The notes: generated by a model from the letters alone, not told the origin. Counted from the first letter of the stretch, positions 40,473-49,740 are shown. The stretch is 64,000 nucleotides of DNA from Aquipseudomonas guryensis (GCF_014164785.1 NZ_JACJFN010000002.1:620001-684000); one strand, 5' to 3'. Made by a program: numbers and translations.

Positions 40473-42251
40473 ATGCCGTCGATCCTGTCTTCCCGCCAGC
40501 GTACTGCCTTGCGCATGGCTGCACGCTTCGTTGCGCCGTATCGCTGGCGGGTGCTGGGTGCCTTGCTGGCCTTGATGTTCACCGCCGCCATCACCCTGTC
40601 CATGGGCCAGGGCATTCGCCTGCTGGTCGACCAAGGCCTGGCGACTCAGTCGCAGCAGGCGCTGAACCAGTCGATCGGGCTGTTCTTCGCCCTGGTGCTG
40701 GCCCTCGCGGTCGGTACGTTCACCCGTTTCTACCTGGTGTCGTGGATCGGCGAGCGCTTTGTCGCCGATATCCGCAAGCGCGTGTTCAACCACCTGATCG
40801 AACTGCATCCGGGCTTCTACGAGAGCAACCGCGCCTCGGAGATCCAGTCGCGGCTGACCGCCGACACCACGCTGCTGCAGACGGTGATCGGCTCCTCGCT
40901 GTCGATGGCCCTGCGCAACATCATCATGATGCTCGGCGGCATCGTTCTGCTGTTCGTCACCAACCCCAAACTCAGCGCCATCGTCATAGTCGCTTTGCCG
41001 CTGGTGGTGGCGCCGATCCTGATCTTCGGCCGCCGCGTGCGTGCTCTGTCGCGGCAGACTCAGGACCGCGTGGCCGATGTTGGCAGCTATGTCGGCGAAA
41101 CCCTCGGCCAGATCAAGACCGTGCAGGCCTACAACCACCAGGCCCAGGACAAGACCCGCTTCGGTCTGACGGTGGAGGCGGCCTTCGACACGGCGCGCAA
41201 GCGTATCAAGCAGCGCGCCTGGCTGATCACCGTGGTTATCGTGCTGGTGCTCGGCGCGGTCGGGGTGATGCTCTGGGTCGGTGGCATGGACGTGATTGCC
41301 GGGAAGATTTCCGGCGGCGACCTGGCCGCCTTCGTGTTCTACAGCCTGATTGTCGGCATGGCCTTCGGTGCGGTCAGCGAGGTGATCGGCGAGCTGCAGA
41401 GCGCTGCCGGCGCCGCCGAGCGCATCGCCGAGCTGCTGCAGACGGACAATGCCATCACCGCGCCCAGCAGCGATCTGCAGCGTTTGCCGACGCGGATCAG
41501 CGGTGAGCTGGTGCTGGAGGATCTGCGCTTTGCTTACCCGTCGCGGCCCGAGCATTTCGCCGTGGATGGCATCAGTCTCACGGTGCGTGCCGGTGAGACC
41601 CTGGCCCTGGTCGGGCCGTCCGGGGCCGGCAAATCGACCCTGTTCGACCTGCTGTTGCGCTTCTTCGACCCGCAGCAAGGCAGGATTCTGGTCGAGGGTG
41701 TGGCCATTGACCGGCTCGATCCGACTGATCTGCGCCGCTGCTTTGCCCTGGTGTCGCAGAATCCGGCGCTGTTTTACGGCAGCGTGGAAGACAACCTGCG
41801 CTACGGCAAACCCGAGGCCAGCCAGGCCGAGGTCGAGGCAGCGGCGCGCGCGGCGCATGCCCACGAGTTTATCCAGCGTCTGCCGCAGGGTTACCAGACC
41901 CACCTGGGCGATGCCGGCTTGGGTCTGTCCGGCGGCCAGCGTCAGCGCCTGGCGATTGCCCGCGCGCTGTTGGTGGATGCGCCGATCCTGCTGCTGGATG
42001 AGGCCACCAGCGCCCTGGATGCGGAAAGCGAACACCTGATCCAGCAGGCCTTGCCGACCCTGATGCAGGGCCGCACCACCCTGGTGATCGCCCACCGCCT
42101 GGCCACGGTGAAGAGTGCCGACCGCATCGCGGTGATCGAGCATGGCAAGCTGGTGGCCATCGGCACCCATAACGAACTGGTGGCGAGCAATCCGCTGTAT
42201 GCGCGGCTAGCCGAGCTGCAGTTCAATAGCGACAGCAATGACGCTGGCTGA
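40473..42251 (+). CDS. ABC exporter (fused permease and ATPase, MsbA-like)
   Basis: The product is 592 aa from the ATG at 40473 (MPSILSSRQRT). A TTG- or GTG-type start at 40395 would add 26 unusual residues. Six membrane helices occupy about 20-310, with the coupling segment ERFVADIRKRVFNHLIELHPGFY. The nucleotide-binding domain has Walker A GPSGAGKST, the signature LSGGQRQRLAIARAL, Walker B ILLLDEATSALD and the switch histidine in VIAHRLATV. It should work as a homodimer exporting a lipid, peptide or drug. The substrate is not known. The following gene starts 17 bp after its stop and is probably cotranscribed. Confidence 0.92.
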   Translation: MPSILSSRQRTALRMAARFVAPYRWRVLGALLALMFTAAITLSMGQGIRLLVDQGLATQSQQALNQSIGLFFALVLALAVGTFTRFYLVSWIGERFVADIRKRVFNHLIELHPGFYESNRASEIQSRLTADTTLLQTVIGSSLSMALRNIIMMLGGIVLLFVTNPKLSAIVIVALPLVVAPILIFGRRVRALSRQTQDRVADVGSYVGETLGQIKTVQAYNHQAQDKTRFGLTVEAAFDTARKRIKQRAWLITVVIVLVLGAVGVMLWVGGMDVIAGKISGGDLAAFVFYSLIVGMAFGAVSEVIGELQSAAGAAERIAELLQTDNAITAPSSDLQRLPTRISGELVLEDLRFAYPSRPEHFAVDGISLTVRAGETLALVGPSGAGKSTLFDLLLRFFDPQQGRILVEGVAIDRLDPTDLRRCFALVSQNPALFYGSVEDNLRYGKPEASQAEVEAAARAAHAHEFIQRLPQGYQTHLGDAGLGLSGGQRQRLAIARALLVDAPILLLDEATSALDAESEHLIQQALPTLMQGRTTLVIAHRLATVKSADRIAVIEHGKLVAIGTHNELVASNPLYARLAELQFNSDSNDAG

Positions 42252-42267
42252 ACAAGGAGTAGGGCGG

Positions 42268-43392
42268 GTGACGGATTATCGGGTGGTGGTGCTGGGCGGC
42301 TATGGCAATTTCGGCACGGTGATCGTTCTGCGCCTGTGCAGCATTGCCGGCATTCGCGTGTGGGTGGCCGGGCGTGATCTGGCCAAGGCCGAGGCGCTGG
42401 CGGCAGAAACCGGCAGCCAGGCCGTGTGCCTGGACATGAACCAGGCCGATCTGGCCGAGCGTTTGCGCGAGTTGGGGGCGCAGCTGGTAATTTCCACTGC
42501 CGGGCCATTCCAGAACCAGGACTACCGGGTGGCGGAGGCCTGCATCGCGGCGGGCGCGCATTACGTCGACCTGGCCGATGCCCGCGAGTTCGTCTGTGGC
42601 ATCGGTGCACTGGATCAGGCGGCGCAAGCGGCCGGCGTATTGGTCTGTGGCGGCGCCAGCTCGGTGCCGGCACTCAGTGCCGCGGTGATCGACAGCCTGC
42701 TGCCACGCTTCTCGCGGCTGGATGCGATCTGGCATGGCATCAGTTCATCGGAGAAGACGCCGGGTGTCTCGACCCTGGCGGCGGTGCTCAATTACTGCGG
42801 CAAACCCTTTCAGCAGTGGCGTGATGGTGCCTGGCAGGCGGTTTATGGCTGGCAAGATCTCAGTTCGCATGACTTCGCCGCGCCGCTGGGTCGGCGCTGG
42901 GTGGGCAACTGCGATATCCCCGATTTGCAGCTGTTTCCGGCGCGTTATCCGGGCGTGCGCAGCGTGCGCTTCTCGGCTGGCGTCGGCCTGCGCCTGACCC
43001 AGTTCGGCACCTGGCTGCTGTCCTGGCTGGTGCGCGGCGGCCTGCTACGCAGTGGTGTGCCGCTGGCCGGTCTGCTCCGGCGTGGCGCCGTGTTGGTCGA
43101 ACCCCTGGGTGATGGCCTGAGCGGCATGTTCGTGCGCCTGCAGGGCCTGGATCAGGCAAATCAGGCGCAAACCCTGTGCTGGGAACTGCAGGCGCTGCAC
43201 AACGATGGTCCGAACATTCCCTGCATGGCCGCGGTCGCCCTGGCGCGCAAGCTGGCCGCCGGCACTCTCGCCACGCGCGGCGCGCTGCCCTGTCTCGGCC
43301 TACTGACGCTGGAGGAGTACCTGGCTGAGCTGGAGGGGTTGGCGATCAGCAGTGAGTTGCGGATGTTGCCCGAGGCCGGCGTATCGGTATGA
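42268..43392 (+). CDS. Saccharopine dehydrogenase-like NAD(P)-binding protein
   Basis: The product is 374 aa from a GTG at 42268, eight bases after AAGGAG. An ATG at 42238 lies inside the previous gene. The Rossmann N-terminus is RVVVLGGYGNFGTVIVLRL, followed by LVISTAGPFQNQDYRVAEACIAAGAHYVDLADAR, both typical of saccharopine dehydrogenase-like oxidoreductases. The central and C-terminal parts contain hydrophobic stretches (LTQFGTWLLSWLVRGGLL) that may associate with the membrane. Eukaryotic relatives (SCCPDH) have unknown reactions. The gene overlaps the M50-type protease gene by 4 nt (ATGA), so the two are coupled. Confidence 0.82.
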   Translation: MTDYRVVVLGGYGNFGTVIVLRLCSIAGIRVWVAGRDLAKAEALAAETGSQAVCLDMNQADLAERLRELGAQLVISTAGPFQNQDYRVAEACIAAGAHYVDLADAREFVCGIGALDQAAQAAGVLVCGGASSVPALSAAVIDSLLPRFSRLDAIWHGISSSEKTPGVSTLAAVLNYCGKPFQQWRDGAWQAVYGWQDLSSHDFAAPLGRRWVGNCDIPDLQLFPARYPGVRSVRFSAGVGLRLTQFGTWLLSWLVRGGLLRSGVPLAGLLRRGAVLVEPLGDGLSGMFVRLQGLDQANQAQTLCWELQALHNDGPNIPCMAAVALARKLAAGTLATRGALPCLGLLTLEEYLAELEGLAISSELRMLPEAGVSV

Positions 43393-43901
43393 ACAACGGC
43401 TACCTGCTGGTGCCGTGGCTGCGTATCTACACGGCTCCGGTTTTCGTGCATTGGTCAGTGGGGCTGTTTGCCGGGCTCTGCCTGATCTGGGCAGCGGAGT
43501 ATGGGCTCTATGGGGGCATGGCAACGCTTTGCTACCTGGCAATCATCCTGATCCACGAGTGGGGCCATGCCTTCGTTGCCAATCGCCTGGGCCTGCGGGT
43601 GTTCACCGTGCAGCTGGGGTTCTTCCACGGCCTGTGTCAATTCCAGAAGCCGGCGGACTTTCTCGATGAGGTCAAGGTGGCTTGGGGTGGTGTGCTGGCA
43701 CAGTTCAGCGTGGCGGCTCTGGTGCTATTGCCATTGCCGCTGCTGGGCCCGGATTTGGGGTATTACGGCCCGGTGGCGATCTTCCTCGGTTTCTTCAACC
43801 TGTTTATCGCCTGCGGCAACCTGTGGCCGGCACGTCGCCTGGATGGAGGGCGGGCCTGGAAGATCGTCGGGCTGTTCTGGGCGCGGCGACGGCGCCCCTG
43901 A
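43389..43901 (+). CDS. Small site-2-protease (M50)-like membrane protein
   Basis: The product is 170 aa with about four membrane helices. The zinc motif HEWGH is at residues 56-60 in IILIHEWGHAFVANRLG. The second conserved motif GNLWPARRLDGGRAW (about 143-157) supplies the aspartate (D152) seen in S2P proteases. It lacks PDZ and CBS domains, so it is a minimal intramembrane metalloprotease. The substrate is unknown. It is coupled to the saccharopine-dehydrogenase-like gene by ATGA, which is an unusual pairing. The stop is 4 bp from the convergent rhtA stop. Confidence 0.85.
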   Translation: MNNGYLLVPWLRIYTAPVFVHWSVGLFAGLCLIWAAEYGLYGGMATLCYLAIILIHEWGHAFVANRLGLRVFTVQLGFFHGLCQFQKPADFLDEVKVAWGGVLAQFSVAALVLLPLPLLGPDLGYYGPVAIFLGFFNLFIACGNLWPARRLDGGRAWKIVGLFWARRRRP

Positions 43902-43905
43902 GGGC

Positions 43906-44778
43906 TTAATGCTCGACCGGTGGCACCGGTTTCCCCCGGCTGGTCGCCGCCGCGCCGACCGAGGCGATGATGATCGCGCCAATGGCCAGCCACTGGTTGC
44001 CACTCAGGCGCTCGCTGAGCACCAGCAGGCCGATCAGCGCGGCAACTGCTGGCTCCATGCTCATCAGGATGCTGAAGGTACGCGCTGGCAGGCGGGTCAG
44101 GGCGATCATCTCCAGGCTGTAGGGCAGGGCCGAGGAGAGCAGTGCGACGCCGAGGGCGATGGGTAGGAGGTCCAGGGAAAACAGTGTGCTGCCGTTCTGC
44201 CAGAGGCCGATCGGAAACACCAGCAGTGCCGCCACTATGGTGCCAAACGCCACGGTCTGCGCGCCGTGGGCGGCTCCAGCCTTCTGCCCGAAGACGATGT
44301 ATAGCGCCCAGCACACCCCGGCGCCCAGGGCCAGGGCCATGCCCAGCGGGTCCAGATGGGCGCTGGTTTGTTCGGTGGGCAGCAACAGCCAGAGGCCGAA
44401 CACCGCCAGGGCGATCCAGACGAAATCCAGCAGCCGGCGCGAGGCAAACAACGCCAGGGCCAGCGGCCCAGTGAACTCCAGGGCGACGGCGATGCCGAGA
44501 GGAATGGTCTTCAGCGACATGTAGAACAGCAGGTTCATGCTGCCCAGCGACAAGCCATAACCCAGCAGCGACGGCCAGGCGGAGAAATTGACCGGTGTGC
44601 GCCAGGGGCGCATGACCAGGCAGAGGATCAGCGCACCAAGACTCAGGCGCAGGGCGGTGGTGCCTTCGGCGCCGATCAACGGGAACAGGCCCTTGGCCAG
44701 GGACGCACCGCTCTGGATGGAGACCATTGCCACCAAGAGCAGGAGAATCGGCAGAAGAATGGCGCGGGAGCGGGGCAT
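43906..44778 (-). CDS. rhtA: Threonine/homoserine exporter RhtA (EamA family)
   Basis: The product is 290 aa with ten predicted membrane helices in two EamA repeats. It closely follows E. coli RhtA: VAMVSIQSGASLAKGLFPLIGA, IPLGIAVALEFTGPLALALFASRR, FVWIALAVFGLWLLLP, and SALPYSLEMIALTRLPARTF. It exports amino acids such as threonine and homoserine. The ATG at 44778 (MPRSRAILLP) has a GGAA site at about -9. Starts at 44796 or 44817 are possible but would add non-conserved residues. Confidence 0.9.
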   Translation of the reverse strand: MPRSRAILLPILLLLVAMVSIQSGASLAKGLFPLIGAEGTTALRLSLGALILCLVMRPWRTPVNFSAWPSLLGYGLSLGSMNLLFYMSLKTIPLGIAVALEFTGPLALALFASRRLLDFVWIALAVFGLWLLLPTEQTSAHLDPLGMALALGAGVCWALYIVFGQKAGAAHGAQTVAFGTIVAALLVFPIGLWQNGSTLFSLDLLPIALGVALLSSALPYSLEMIALTRLPARTFSILMSMEPAVAALIGLLVLSERLSGNQWLAIGAIIIASVGAAATSRGKPVPPVEH

Positions 44779-44821
44779 AGGGCTTTCCGTAAACATGACT
44801 GGTCGGTCGTTTTGCAAGGAT

Positions 44822-44847
44822 AAAAAAACCGGCCACCGGGGCCGGTT
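44822..44847 (-). terminator. Terminator of ppnP
   Basis: On the reverse strand AACCGGCC, a 5-nt loop and GGCCGGTT are followed by a T-run (A-run 44822-44828 on the forward strand). It lies 17 bp after the ppnP stop. Confidence 0.85.
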
Positions 44848-44864
44848 CTGCAGAGCGGCCTAAC

Positions 44865-45146
44865 TCAGCGATATTCGCAGAGATAGGCAGTATCAATCGC
44901 AACTTTCAGCTGGAACTTGCTGTTGGCCGGCACAGTGAACTGGCTGCCGGCGGCAAAGGTTTCCCAGTTGTCGCTGCCCGGCAGCTTGACAGTCAGGGCG
45001 CCGGCGACCACATGCATGATTTCCAGCTGGCTGGTGCCGAATTCGTATTCGCCAGGGGCCATCACGCCGACAGTGGCCGGGCCTTCATTCATGGCGAAGC
45101 CGATGGATTTGACGGTGCCGTCGAAGTACTCGTTGACCTTGAACAT
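44865..45146 (-). CDS. ppnP: Pyrimidine/purine nucleoside phosphorylase PpnP
   Basis: The product is 93 aa, a single cupin domain of the PpnP (formerly DUF1255) family, which phosphorolyses several nucleosides to base and ribose-1-phosphate. The family sequence [16 protein letters not shown] at the start, [25 protein letters not shown] in the middle and [13 protein letters not shown] near the end are all present. The ATG at 45146 follows AGGAACCCCGC. It is followed by a strong terminator. Confidence 0.93.
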   Translation of the reverse strand: MFKVNEYFDGTVKSIGFAMNEGPATVGVMAPGEYEFGTSQLEIMHVVAGALTVKLPGSDNWETFAAGSQFTVPANSKFQLKVAIDTAYLCEYR

Positions 45147-45224
45147 GCGGGGTTCCTCGAAGGGGTGAAAAAGGGCCCGTCAGTATGCCCAAGGCGACGC
45201 GCTCCGTCACGGACTTGGCGGGCT

Positions 45225-45767
45225 TTAGCCGGGAAAGATCAGCGGCAGTAGGCGCGCGGTATTGCGTGCGTCTTCCAGGGCGCGGTGCTGTTGGCCCTGA
45301 AAGCTCAGGCCAGCCAGTTGCAGGGCCATGTGCAGGCCGACGGCACGTTTGAGCTGACGGGCCTCGGCGAAGCGCTGTTTGAGGTTGGCATGCGGATATT
45401 GCAGCAGGGTGCTGTGCAGGCCATGGCGCTGCCATTCCAGTTCAAACTGACGACGGTCGTAGTCACCCCAGCTGGCCCAGCCTGTCAGTTTGCCCAGGTG
45501 CGGTTCCAGCCAGCGTTCGAATTTCGGCCAGACGCTCGTCAGCGGCGCGGCGCTGTCGATATTGGCCTGGCTGATATGCGTCAGTTCCCGGCAGAAACTG
45601 GTCAGGCAGGGGCGGCGCAGTGGACGCACGAAGCGCTGGAAGTGGTCCAGTTCGTGGCCATCGGCCGCCACCAGGCTGGCACCGATCTCGATGATTTCCA
45701 TGTCTTCCACTGGCCAGCCACCTTCTTCGGTAGTGGCTTCCAGGTCGATTACCAACCAGTTGCGCAT
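45225..45767 (-). CDS. 3'-5' exonuclease (DEDDh superfamily, KapD/Eri1-like)
   Basis: The product is 180 aa, a single exonuclease domain. The motif residues are visible: Exo I as WLVIDLEATT (D and E), Exo II as GWASWGDYDRRQFE, and Exo III as HRALEDARNTARL (H and D). The sequence resembles the KapD/Eri1 type rather than DNA polymerase proofreading subunits, suggesting RNA as the substrate. The ATG at 45767 begins MRNWLVIDLE; the frame extends further upstream with non-homologous residues. It is divergent from the dehydrogenase gene at 45911. Confidence 0.88.
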   Translation of the reverse strand: MRNWLVIDLEATTEEGGWPVEDMEIIEIGASLVAADGHELDHFQRFVRPLRRPCLTSFCRELTHISQANIDSAAPLTSVWPKFERWLEPHLGKLTGWASWGDYDRRQFELEWQRHGLHSTLLQYPHANLKQRFAEARQLKRAVGLHMALQLAGLSFQGQQHRALEDARNTARLLPLIFPG

Positions 45768-45910
45768 AGGCCCTCCATTGCTTGCGGGCAGTATGGGAGT
45801 TGCGCGGCGTTTGGGCAAAACGATATCCATACAGTTTTCCTGCACCGCTGTGCTGGCCGGGCACCCCAGGTGGCAGGCTATGCTTGCGTCCATTGATGAC
45901 GGAGGTGTGC

Positions 45911-46789
45911 ATGGCGAAGGTGACGTTTATCGGGCTGGGCGTAATGGGCTTCCCCATGGCCGGGCATCTGGCGCGCAAGGGGCATCAGGTCTGTGTGTAC
46001 AACCGCTCGGCTGCCAAAGCGGCGGCGTGGGTTGCGCAGTTTGCCGGCGAGTCGGCGGCGACCCCGCGTGAAGCGGCGCAGGGCGCCGAGCTGGTGATGA
46101 CTTGCGTGGGCAATGATGACGATCTGCGCAGCGTGGTGCTCGGCGTCGACGGAGCCTTTGCCGGCATGGCGCCAGGTAGCGTGCTGGTCGACCACACTAC
46201 GGCCTCGGCGGATGTCGCCCGTGAGCTGGCGGTGCTGGCTGCCGAGCGCGAGCTGGGTTTTCTCGATGCGCCGGTGTCGGGCGGTCAGGCCGGCGCCGAG
46301 AATGGCGTGCTGACGGTAATGGTCGGCGGCGAGCAGGCCTTCTACGAGCGCGCCGCGCCGGTGATCGACAGCTACGCCAAGATGGTCAAGCTGATGGGCC
46401 CGGTGGGTAGCGGGCAACTGACCAAGATGGTCAACCAGATCTGCATCGGCGGCCTGGTCCAGGGGCTGGCCGAGGCGCTGCATTTTGCCCAGTGCGCAGG
46501 GCTCGACGGGCATGCGGCGATGGAGGTGATCAGCAAGGGCGCTGCACAGTCCTGGCAGCTGGAAAACCGTCACCAGACCATGCTGGCCGGCAAGTTTGAT
46601 TTCGGTTTCGCGGTGGACTGGATGCGCAAGGACCTGTCGATCCTGCTGGACGAGGCCCGCCGCAACGGCGCGCAACTGCCGGTGACGGCGCTGGTCGATC
46701 AGTTCTATGCGGATGTGCAGGCCATGGGCGGTGGACGTTGGGACACCTCCAGCCTGCTGGCGCGACTCAAGCAGGTGCCTAAAGGCTGA
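45911..46789 (+). CDS. NAD(P)-dependent beta-hydroxyacid dehydrogenase (3-hydroxyisobutyrate dehydrogenase family)
   Basis: The product is 292 aa. The Rossmann N-terminus is VTFIGLGVMGFPMAGHLARKGH, the substrate-binding motif is FLDAPVSGGQAGAENG and the catalytic lysine is in GSGQLTKMVNQICIGG (K near 180). This is the beta-hydroxyacid dehydrogenase family that includes 3-hydroxyisobutyrate, tartronate semialdehyde and L-serine dehydrogenases. The exact substrate cannot be told by eye. I chose the ATG at 45911 after GGAGGTGTGC. Its stop abuts that of the convergent DUF486 gene with no gap (TGATCA). Confidence 0.9.
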   Translation: MAKVTFIGLGVMGFPMAGHLARKGHQVCVYNRSAAKAAAWVAQFAGESAATPREAAQGAELVMTCVGNDDDLRSVVLGVDGAFAGMAPGSVLVDHTTASADVARELAVLAAERELGFLDAPVSGGQAGAENGVLTVMVGGEQAFYERAAPVIDSYAKMVKLMGPVGSGQLTKMVNQICIGGLVQGLAEALHFAQCAGLDGHAAMEVISKGAAQSWQLENRHQTMLAGKFDFGFAVDWMRKDLSILLDEARRNGAQLPVTALVDQFYADVQAMGGGRWDTSSLLARLKQVPKG

Positions 46790-47131
46790 TCAGCTGCGAA
46801 AGATAAAGTACACCGCACCCAACAGGCACAAACCGGCCCACAGGTAGTCAAGCTTCAGCGGTTGCTGCATGTACAACAAGCTGAAGGGCACGAACACCGC
46901 CAGGGTGATGACCTCCTGCATGATCTTCAGCTGGCCGACCGAAAGCTCGGTGTAACCGAGGCGGTTGGCCGGCACCATGATCAGGTATTCGAACAGGGCA
47001 ATGCCCCAGCAGATCAGGGCGGCGATGTACCAGGGTTTGTGGCCTAGGGACTTGAGGTGGCCGTACCAGGCGAAGGTCATGAAAATGTTCGACAGGGTCA
47101 GCATCACTGCGGTTTGTAGCCAGATGGGCAT
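46790..47131 (-). CDS. DMT-superfamily small membrane protein (DUF486)
   Basis: The product is 113 aa with four predicted membrane helices. It matches the DUF486 family: LSNIFMTFAWYGHLKS, ICWGIALFEYLIMVPANRLGY, and QLKIMQEVITLAVFVPFSLLYM. It is half the size of EamA transporters and probably works as a dimer. The substrate is unknown. I chose the ATG at 47131, placed 7 nt after AGGAG, over the one at 47149, which lies before that site. Stop codons of this gene and the convergent dehydrogenase gene are directly adjacent. Confidence 0.9.
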   Translation of the reverse strand: MPIWLQTAVMLTLSNIFMTFAWYGHLKSLGHKPWYIAALICWGIALFEYLIMVPANRLGYTELSVGQLKIMQEVITLAVFVPFSLLYMQQPLKLDYLWAGLCLLGAVYFIFRS

Positions 47132-47269
47132 GCCAGCGCTCCTTAACATTCCTGGGCCAGCCTAGTCAGGCGTTGCCGGTGCGACAAGCCTGGTCAGGCT
47201 GCGTTTTTTCGGCACCACGGATAAAATCGGCTGTCTTAGCTGATCAGACTGTTCAGAGGTTTTGTTGCC

Positions 47270-47521
47270 ATGAATTGCCGTGCGGGTTGCGGTGCTTGCT
47301 GCATCGCCCCTTCCATCAGTTCGCCGATCCCCGGCATGCCCGATGGCAAGGCCGCGGGGCAGCGTTGTATCCATCTGACGCTCGATAATCTCTGCGCCAT
47401 CTTCGGTCAGGCCGAGCGTCCTGCCGTTTGTTCTGGCTTCAGTGCCGACCCTGTGGTGTGTGGCGAGAGTCGGGAGGAGGCGATTCGTCTGTTGGGCTGG
47501 CTGGAACAGGCCACAGCATAG
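47270..47521 (+). CDS. YkgJ-family cysteine cluster protein
   Basis: The product is 83 aa. It has the cysteine pattern of the YkgJ/UPF0153 zinc- or iron-chelating family: CRAGCGACC at the N-terminus, RCIHLTLDNLCAIFG, and CSGFSADPVVCGES, eight cysteines in all. Such proteins probably bind a metal or Fe-S cluster. The reaction is unknown. The ATG at 47270 follows AGAGG. It may be cotranscribed with the START-domain gene, 57 bp downstream. Confidence 0.9.
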   Translation: MNCRAGCGACCIAPSISSPIPGMPDGKAAGQRCIHLTLDNLCAIFGQAERPAVCSGFSADPVVCGESREEAIRLLGWLEQATA

Positions 47522-47578
47522 TGATGTTCATACGGTCAGCACTTTCTGCCGACTGTTTTTCTTGCTTAAGGAATACCC

Positions 47579-48190
47579 ATGAAGGGATTGACGCGTGTGG
47601 CTGCATTCTGTGGTCTCGGTATATTGGCCGCCAGCGGGTTGGCGCGTGCAGAAGACTGGCAGCTGGTCAAGGATGAGGAGGGTATCCGTGTCTATCTAAG
47701 TGCCGTTGAAGGGTCGAAATACAAGGCCTACCGGGGTGTGACCACGATCAAGAGTGATGTCGCCAGGCTGCGCGCCCTGCAGGATGATGTGCAGGGTTCC
47801 TGCCCCTGGATTCATGCTTGCGCCGGGCAGATGCTGCTCAAACATGAGGGGGTGGAGAGTTGGGTCTATACCCGCTTCGAGATGCCTTGGCCCGTGACCG
47901 CTCGCGATTCGATCCTGCGTGTGGTGACCCAGGTAAATGCCGACGGCAGCCTGGTCCGCAAGATGGAGGGTCTGCCCCAGTACCTGCCCCTGGATAAGGA
48001 CTATGTGCGCGTGAGCAGTCTGCAAGGTTACTGGAGCTTCGTGCCGAAGTCGGCGGGGGAGGTTGAGGTCACTTACCAGGTGCACACCGAACCGGGCGGC
48101 AGCGTGCCATCCTGGCTGGCTAACAGCTTCGTGGTGGATGCGCCGTTCAACACCCTGCAGGGGTTGCGAGCCAAAGCCGAGGGGCGTTGA
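47579..48190 (+). CDS. Secreted START-domain lipid-binding-like protein
   Basis: The product is 203 aa. A signal peptide (MKGLTRVAAFCGLGILAASGLARA) precedes a START/PYP-like helix-grip domain: WQLVKDEEGIRVYLSAVEGS, YKAYRGVTTIKSDVARLRAL, RFEMPWPVTARDSILRV, and YWSFVPKSAGEVEVTYQVHTEPGGSVPSWLANSF. START domains hold lipids in a hydrophobic tunnel. The mature protein should be periplasmic. The specific ligand is unknown. A terminator follows, shared with the convergent gltA. Confidence 0.88.
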   Translation: MKGLTRVAAFCGLGILAASGLARAEDWQLVKDEEGIRVYLSAVEGSKYKAYRGVTTIKSDVARLRALQDDVQGSCPWIHACAGQMLLKHEGVESWVYTRFEMPWPVTARDSILRVVTQVNADGSLVRKMEGLPQYLPLDKDYVRVSSLQGYWSFVPKSAGEVEVTYQVHTEPGGSVPSWLANSFVVDAPFNTLQGLRAKAEGR

Positions 48191-48205
48191 GCAACGGCTG
48201 AAACG

Positions 48206-48233
48206 AAAAAGGCTGCCAATGGCAGCCTTTTTT
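48206..48233. terminator. Bidirectional terminator between the START gene and gltA
   Basis: AAAAAGGCTGCCA-ATGGCAGCCTTTTTT has a stem flanked by an A-run and a T-run and lies between convergent genes, so it can serve both. Confidence 0.9.
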
Positions 48234-48249
48234 CTTGTTGCAGCGACGC

Positions 48250-49539
48250 TTACTTGCGCTGATCCAGCGGCACGATGTCGCGCTGTGCGTAGCCGGTGTA
48301 CAGCTGGCGCGGACGGCCGATCTTGTAAGGGCTGGAGAGCATTTCCTTCCAGTGCGAGATCCAGCCGACAGTGCGCGCCAGGGCGAAGATCACGGTAAAC
48401 ATGCTGGTCGGAATGCCGATCGCCTTGAGGATGATCCCCGAGTAGAAGTCGACGTTCGGGTACAGGTTGCGTTCCTTGAAGTACGGATCGGTCAGGGCGA
48501 TCTCTTCCAGGCGCATGGCCAGTTGCAGCTGCGGGTCGTTGGTGATGCCCAGCTCGCCGAGCACTTCGTCGCAGGTCTTCTTCATCACGGTGGCGCGCGG
48601 GTCACGGTTCTTGTAAACGCGGTGACCGAAGCCCATCAGCTTGAACGGATCGTTCTTGTCCTTGGCCTTGGCGATGAACTTGTCGATGTTCTCGACGCTG
48701 CCGATCTCGTCCAGCATGGTCAGCACGGCTTCGTTGGCGCCGCCGTGTGCCGGGCCCCACAGCGCAGCGATGCCCGCGGCGATACAGGCGAACGGGTTGG
48801 CACCGGAAGAACCGGCCAGGCGTACGGTGGAGGTGGAGGCGTTCTGTTCATGGTCGGCGTGCAGGACGAAGATGCGGTCCATCGCCTTGGCCAGTACCGG
48901 GCTGATCGGTTTGATCTCGCACGGGGTGTTGAACATCATGTGCAGGAAGTTTTCCGCGTAGTTCAGGTCGTTACGCGGATACATCATCGGCTGGCCCATG
49001 GAGTACTTGTAGGCCATGGCAGCGATGGTCGGCATCTTGGCGATCAGGCGCATGGCCGATACTTCACGATGCTGCGGGTTATTGATGTCCAGGGAGTCGT
49101 GGTAGAAGGCGGAGAGGGCGCCCACTACGCCGCACATGATGGCCATCGGGTGGGCATCGCGGCGGAAGCCGTTGAAGAAACTCTTCAACTGCTCGTGAAC
49201 CATGGTGTGGTTCTTGATGGTGCTGACGAACTGGGCTTTCTGCTCGGCCGTCGGCAGTTCGCCGTTCAACAGCAGGAAGCAGGTTTCCAGGTAGTCGGAT
49301 TTCTCGGCCAGTTGCTCGATCGGGTAGCCGCGATGCAGCAGGATGCCCTGGTCGCCATCGATATAGGTGATTTTCGACTCGCAAGAGGCGGTCGACATAA
49401 AGCCAGGATCAAATGTGAAGCGACCCGTGGCGGTTAAGCCCCGTACGTCAACTACATCGGGACCAACGGTGCCGGTCAGAACGGGCAGCTCTACGGGGGC
49501 ATTGCCCTCGATGATCAACTGCGCTTTTTTGTCAGCCAT
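48250..49539 (-). CDS. gltA: Citrate synthase (type II)
   Basis: The product is 429 aa, the usual length of the hexameric, NADH-regulated bacterial enzyme. It condenses oxaloacetate and acetyl-CoA, the entry to the TCA cycle. Conserved segments include [35 protein letters not shown], the catalytic histidine in [13 protein letters not shown], and [14 protein letters not shown]; the catalytic aspartate is in [11 protein letters not shown] chose the ATG at 49539 ([10 protein letters not shown]), with AGGAGG upstream. It is divergent from sdhC, with a clear promoter for each. Confidence 0.97.
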   Translation of the reverse strand: MADKKAQLIIEGNAPVELPVLTGTVGPDVVDVRGLTATGRFTFDPGFMSTASCESKITYIDGDQGILLHRGYPIEQLAEKSDYLETCFLLLNGELPTAEQKAQFVSTIKNHTMVHEQLKSFFNGFRRDAHPMAIMCGVVGALSAFYHDSLDINNPQHREVSAMRLIAKMPTIAAMAYKYSMGQPMMYPRNDLNYAENFLHMMFNTPCEIKPISPVLAKAMDRIFVLHADHEQNASTSTVRLAGSSGANPFACIAAGIAALWGPAHGGANEAVLTMLDEIGSVENIDKFIAKAKDKNDPFKLMGFGHRVYKNRDPRATVMKKTCDEVLGELGITNDPQLQLAMRLEEIALTDPYFKERNLYPNVDFYSGIILKAIGIPTSMFTVIFALARTVGWISHWKEMLSSPYKIGRPRQLYTGYAQRDIVPLDQRK

Positions 49540-49598
49540 GTTCGGCCTCCTGTTTATGCTTGAAATCATCAGACGGCCCCCCACGCAGGGCCCGGGAC

Positions 49599-49626
49599 AC
49601 TATAGAGACATAAATTTGAATGTCAA
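49599..49626 (-). promoter_or_regulatory. Sigma-70 promoter of gltA
   Basis: On the reverse strand TTGACA (49621-49626) is separated by 16 nt from TATAGT (49599-49604), a near-consensus promoter. The predicted start is near 49592, giving a leader of about 53 nt. Confidence 0.8.
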
Positions 49627-49740
49627 TTTGCGCCAAGCCAGATGGCAGACGGCTTCCAGCCCTGTTTTGGGTCGCTATATGTGCCGCTAATACGCCATTT
49701 ATTAAGGTGGCGCAATCCGCTTTTAGCGAGGGTCTTTACG

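Noticed and set aside
39615..42170. A reverse-strand open frame of 851 codons opposite the DUF1287, DCC and ABC exporter genes
   Set aside because: Low-complexity, glutamine- and histidine-rich shadow of three real genes.
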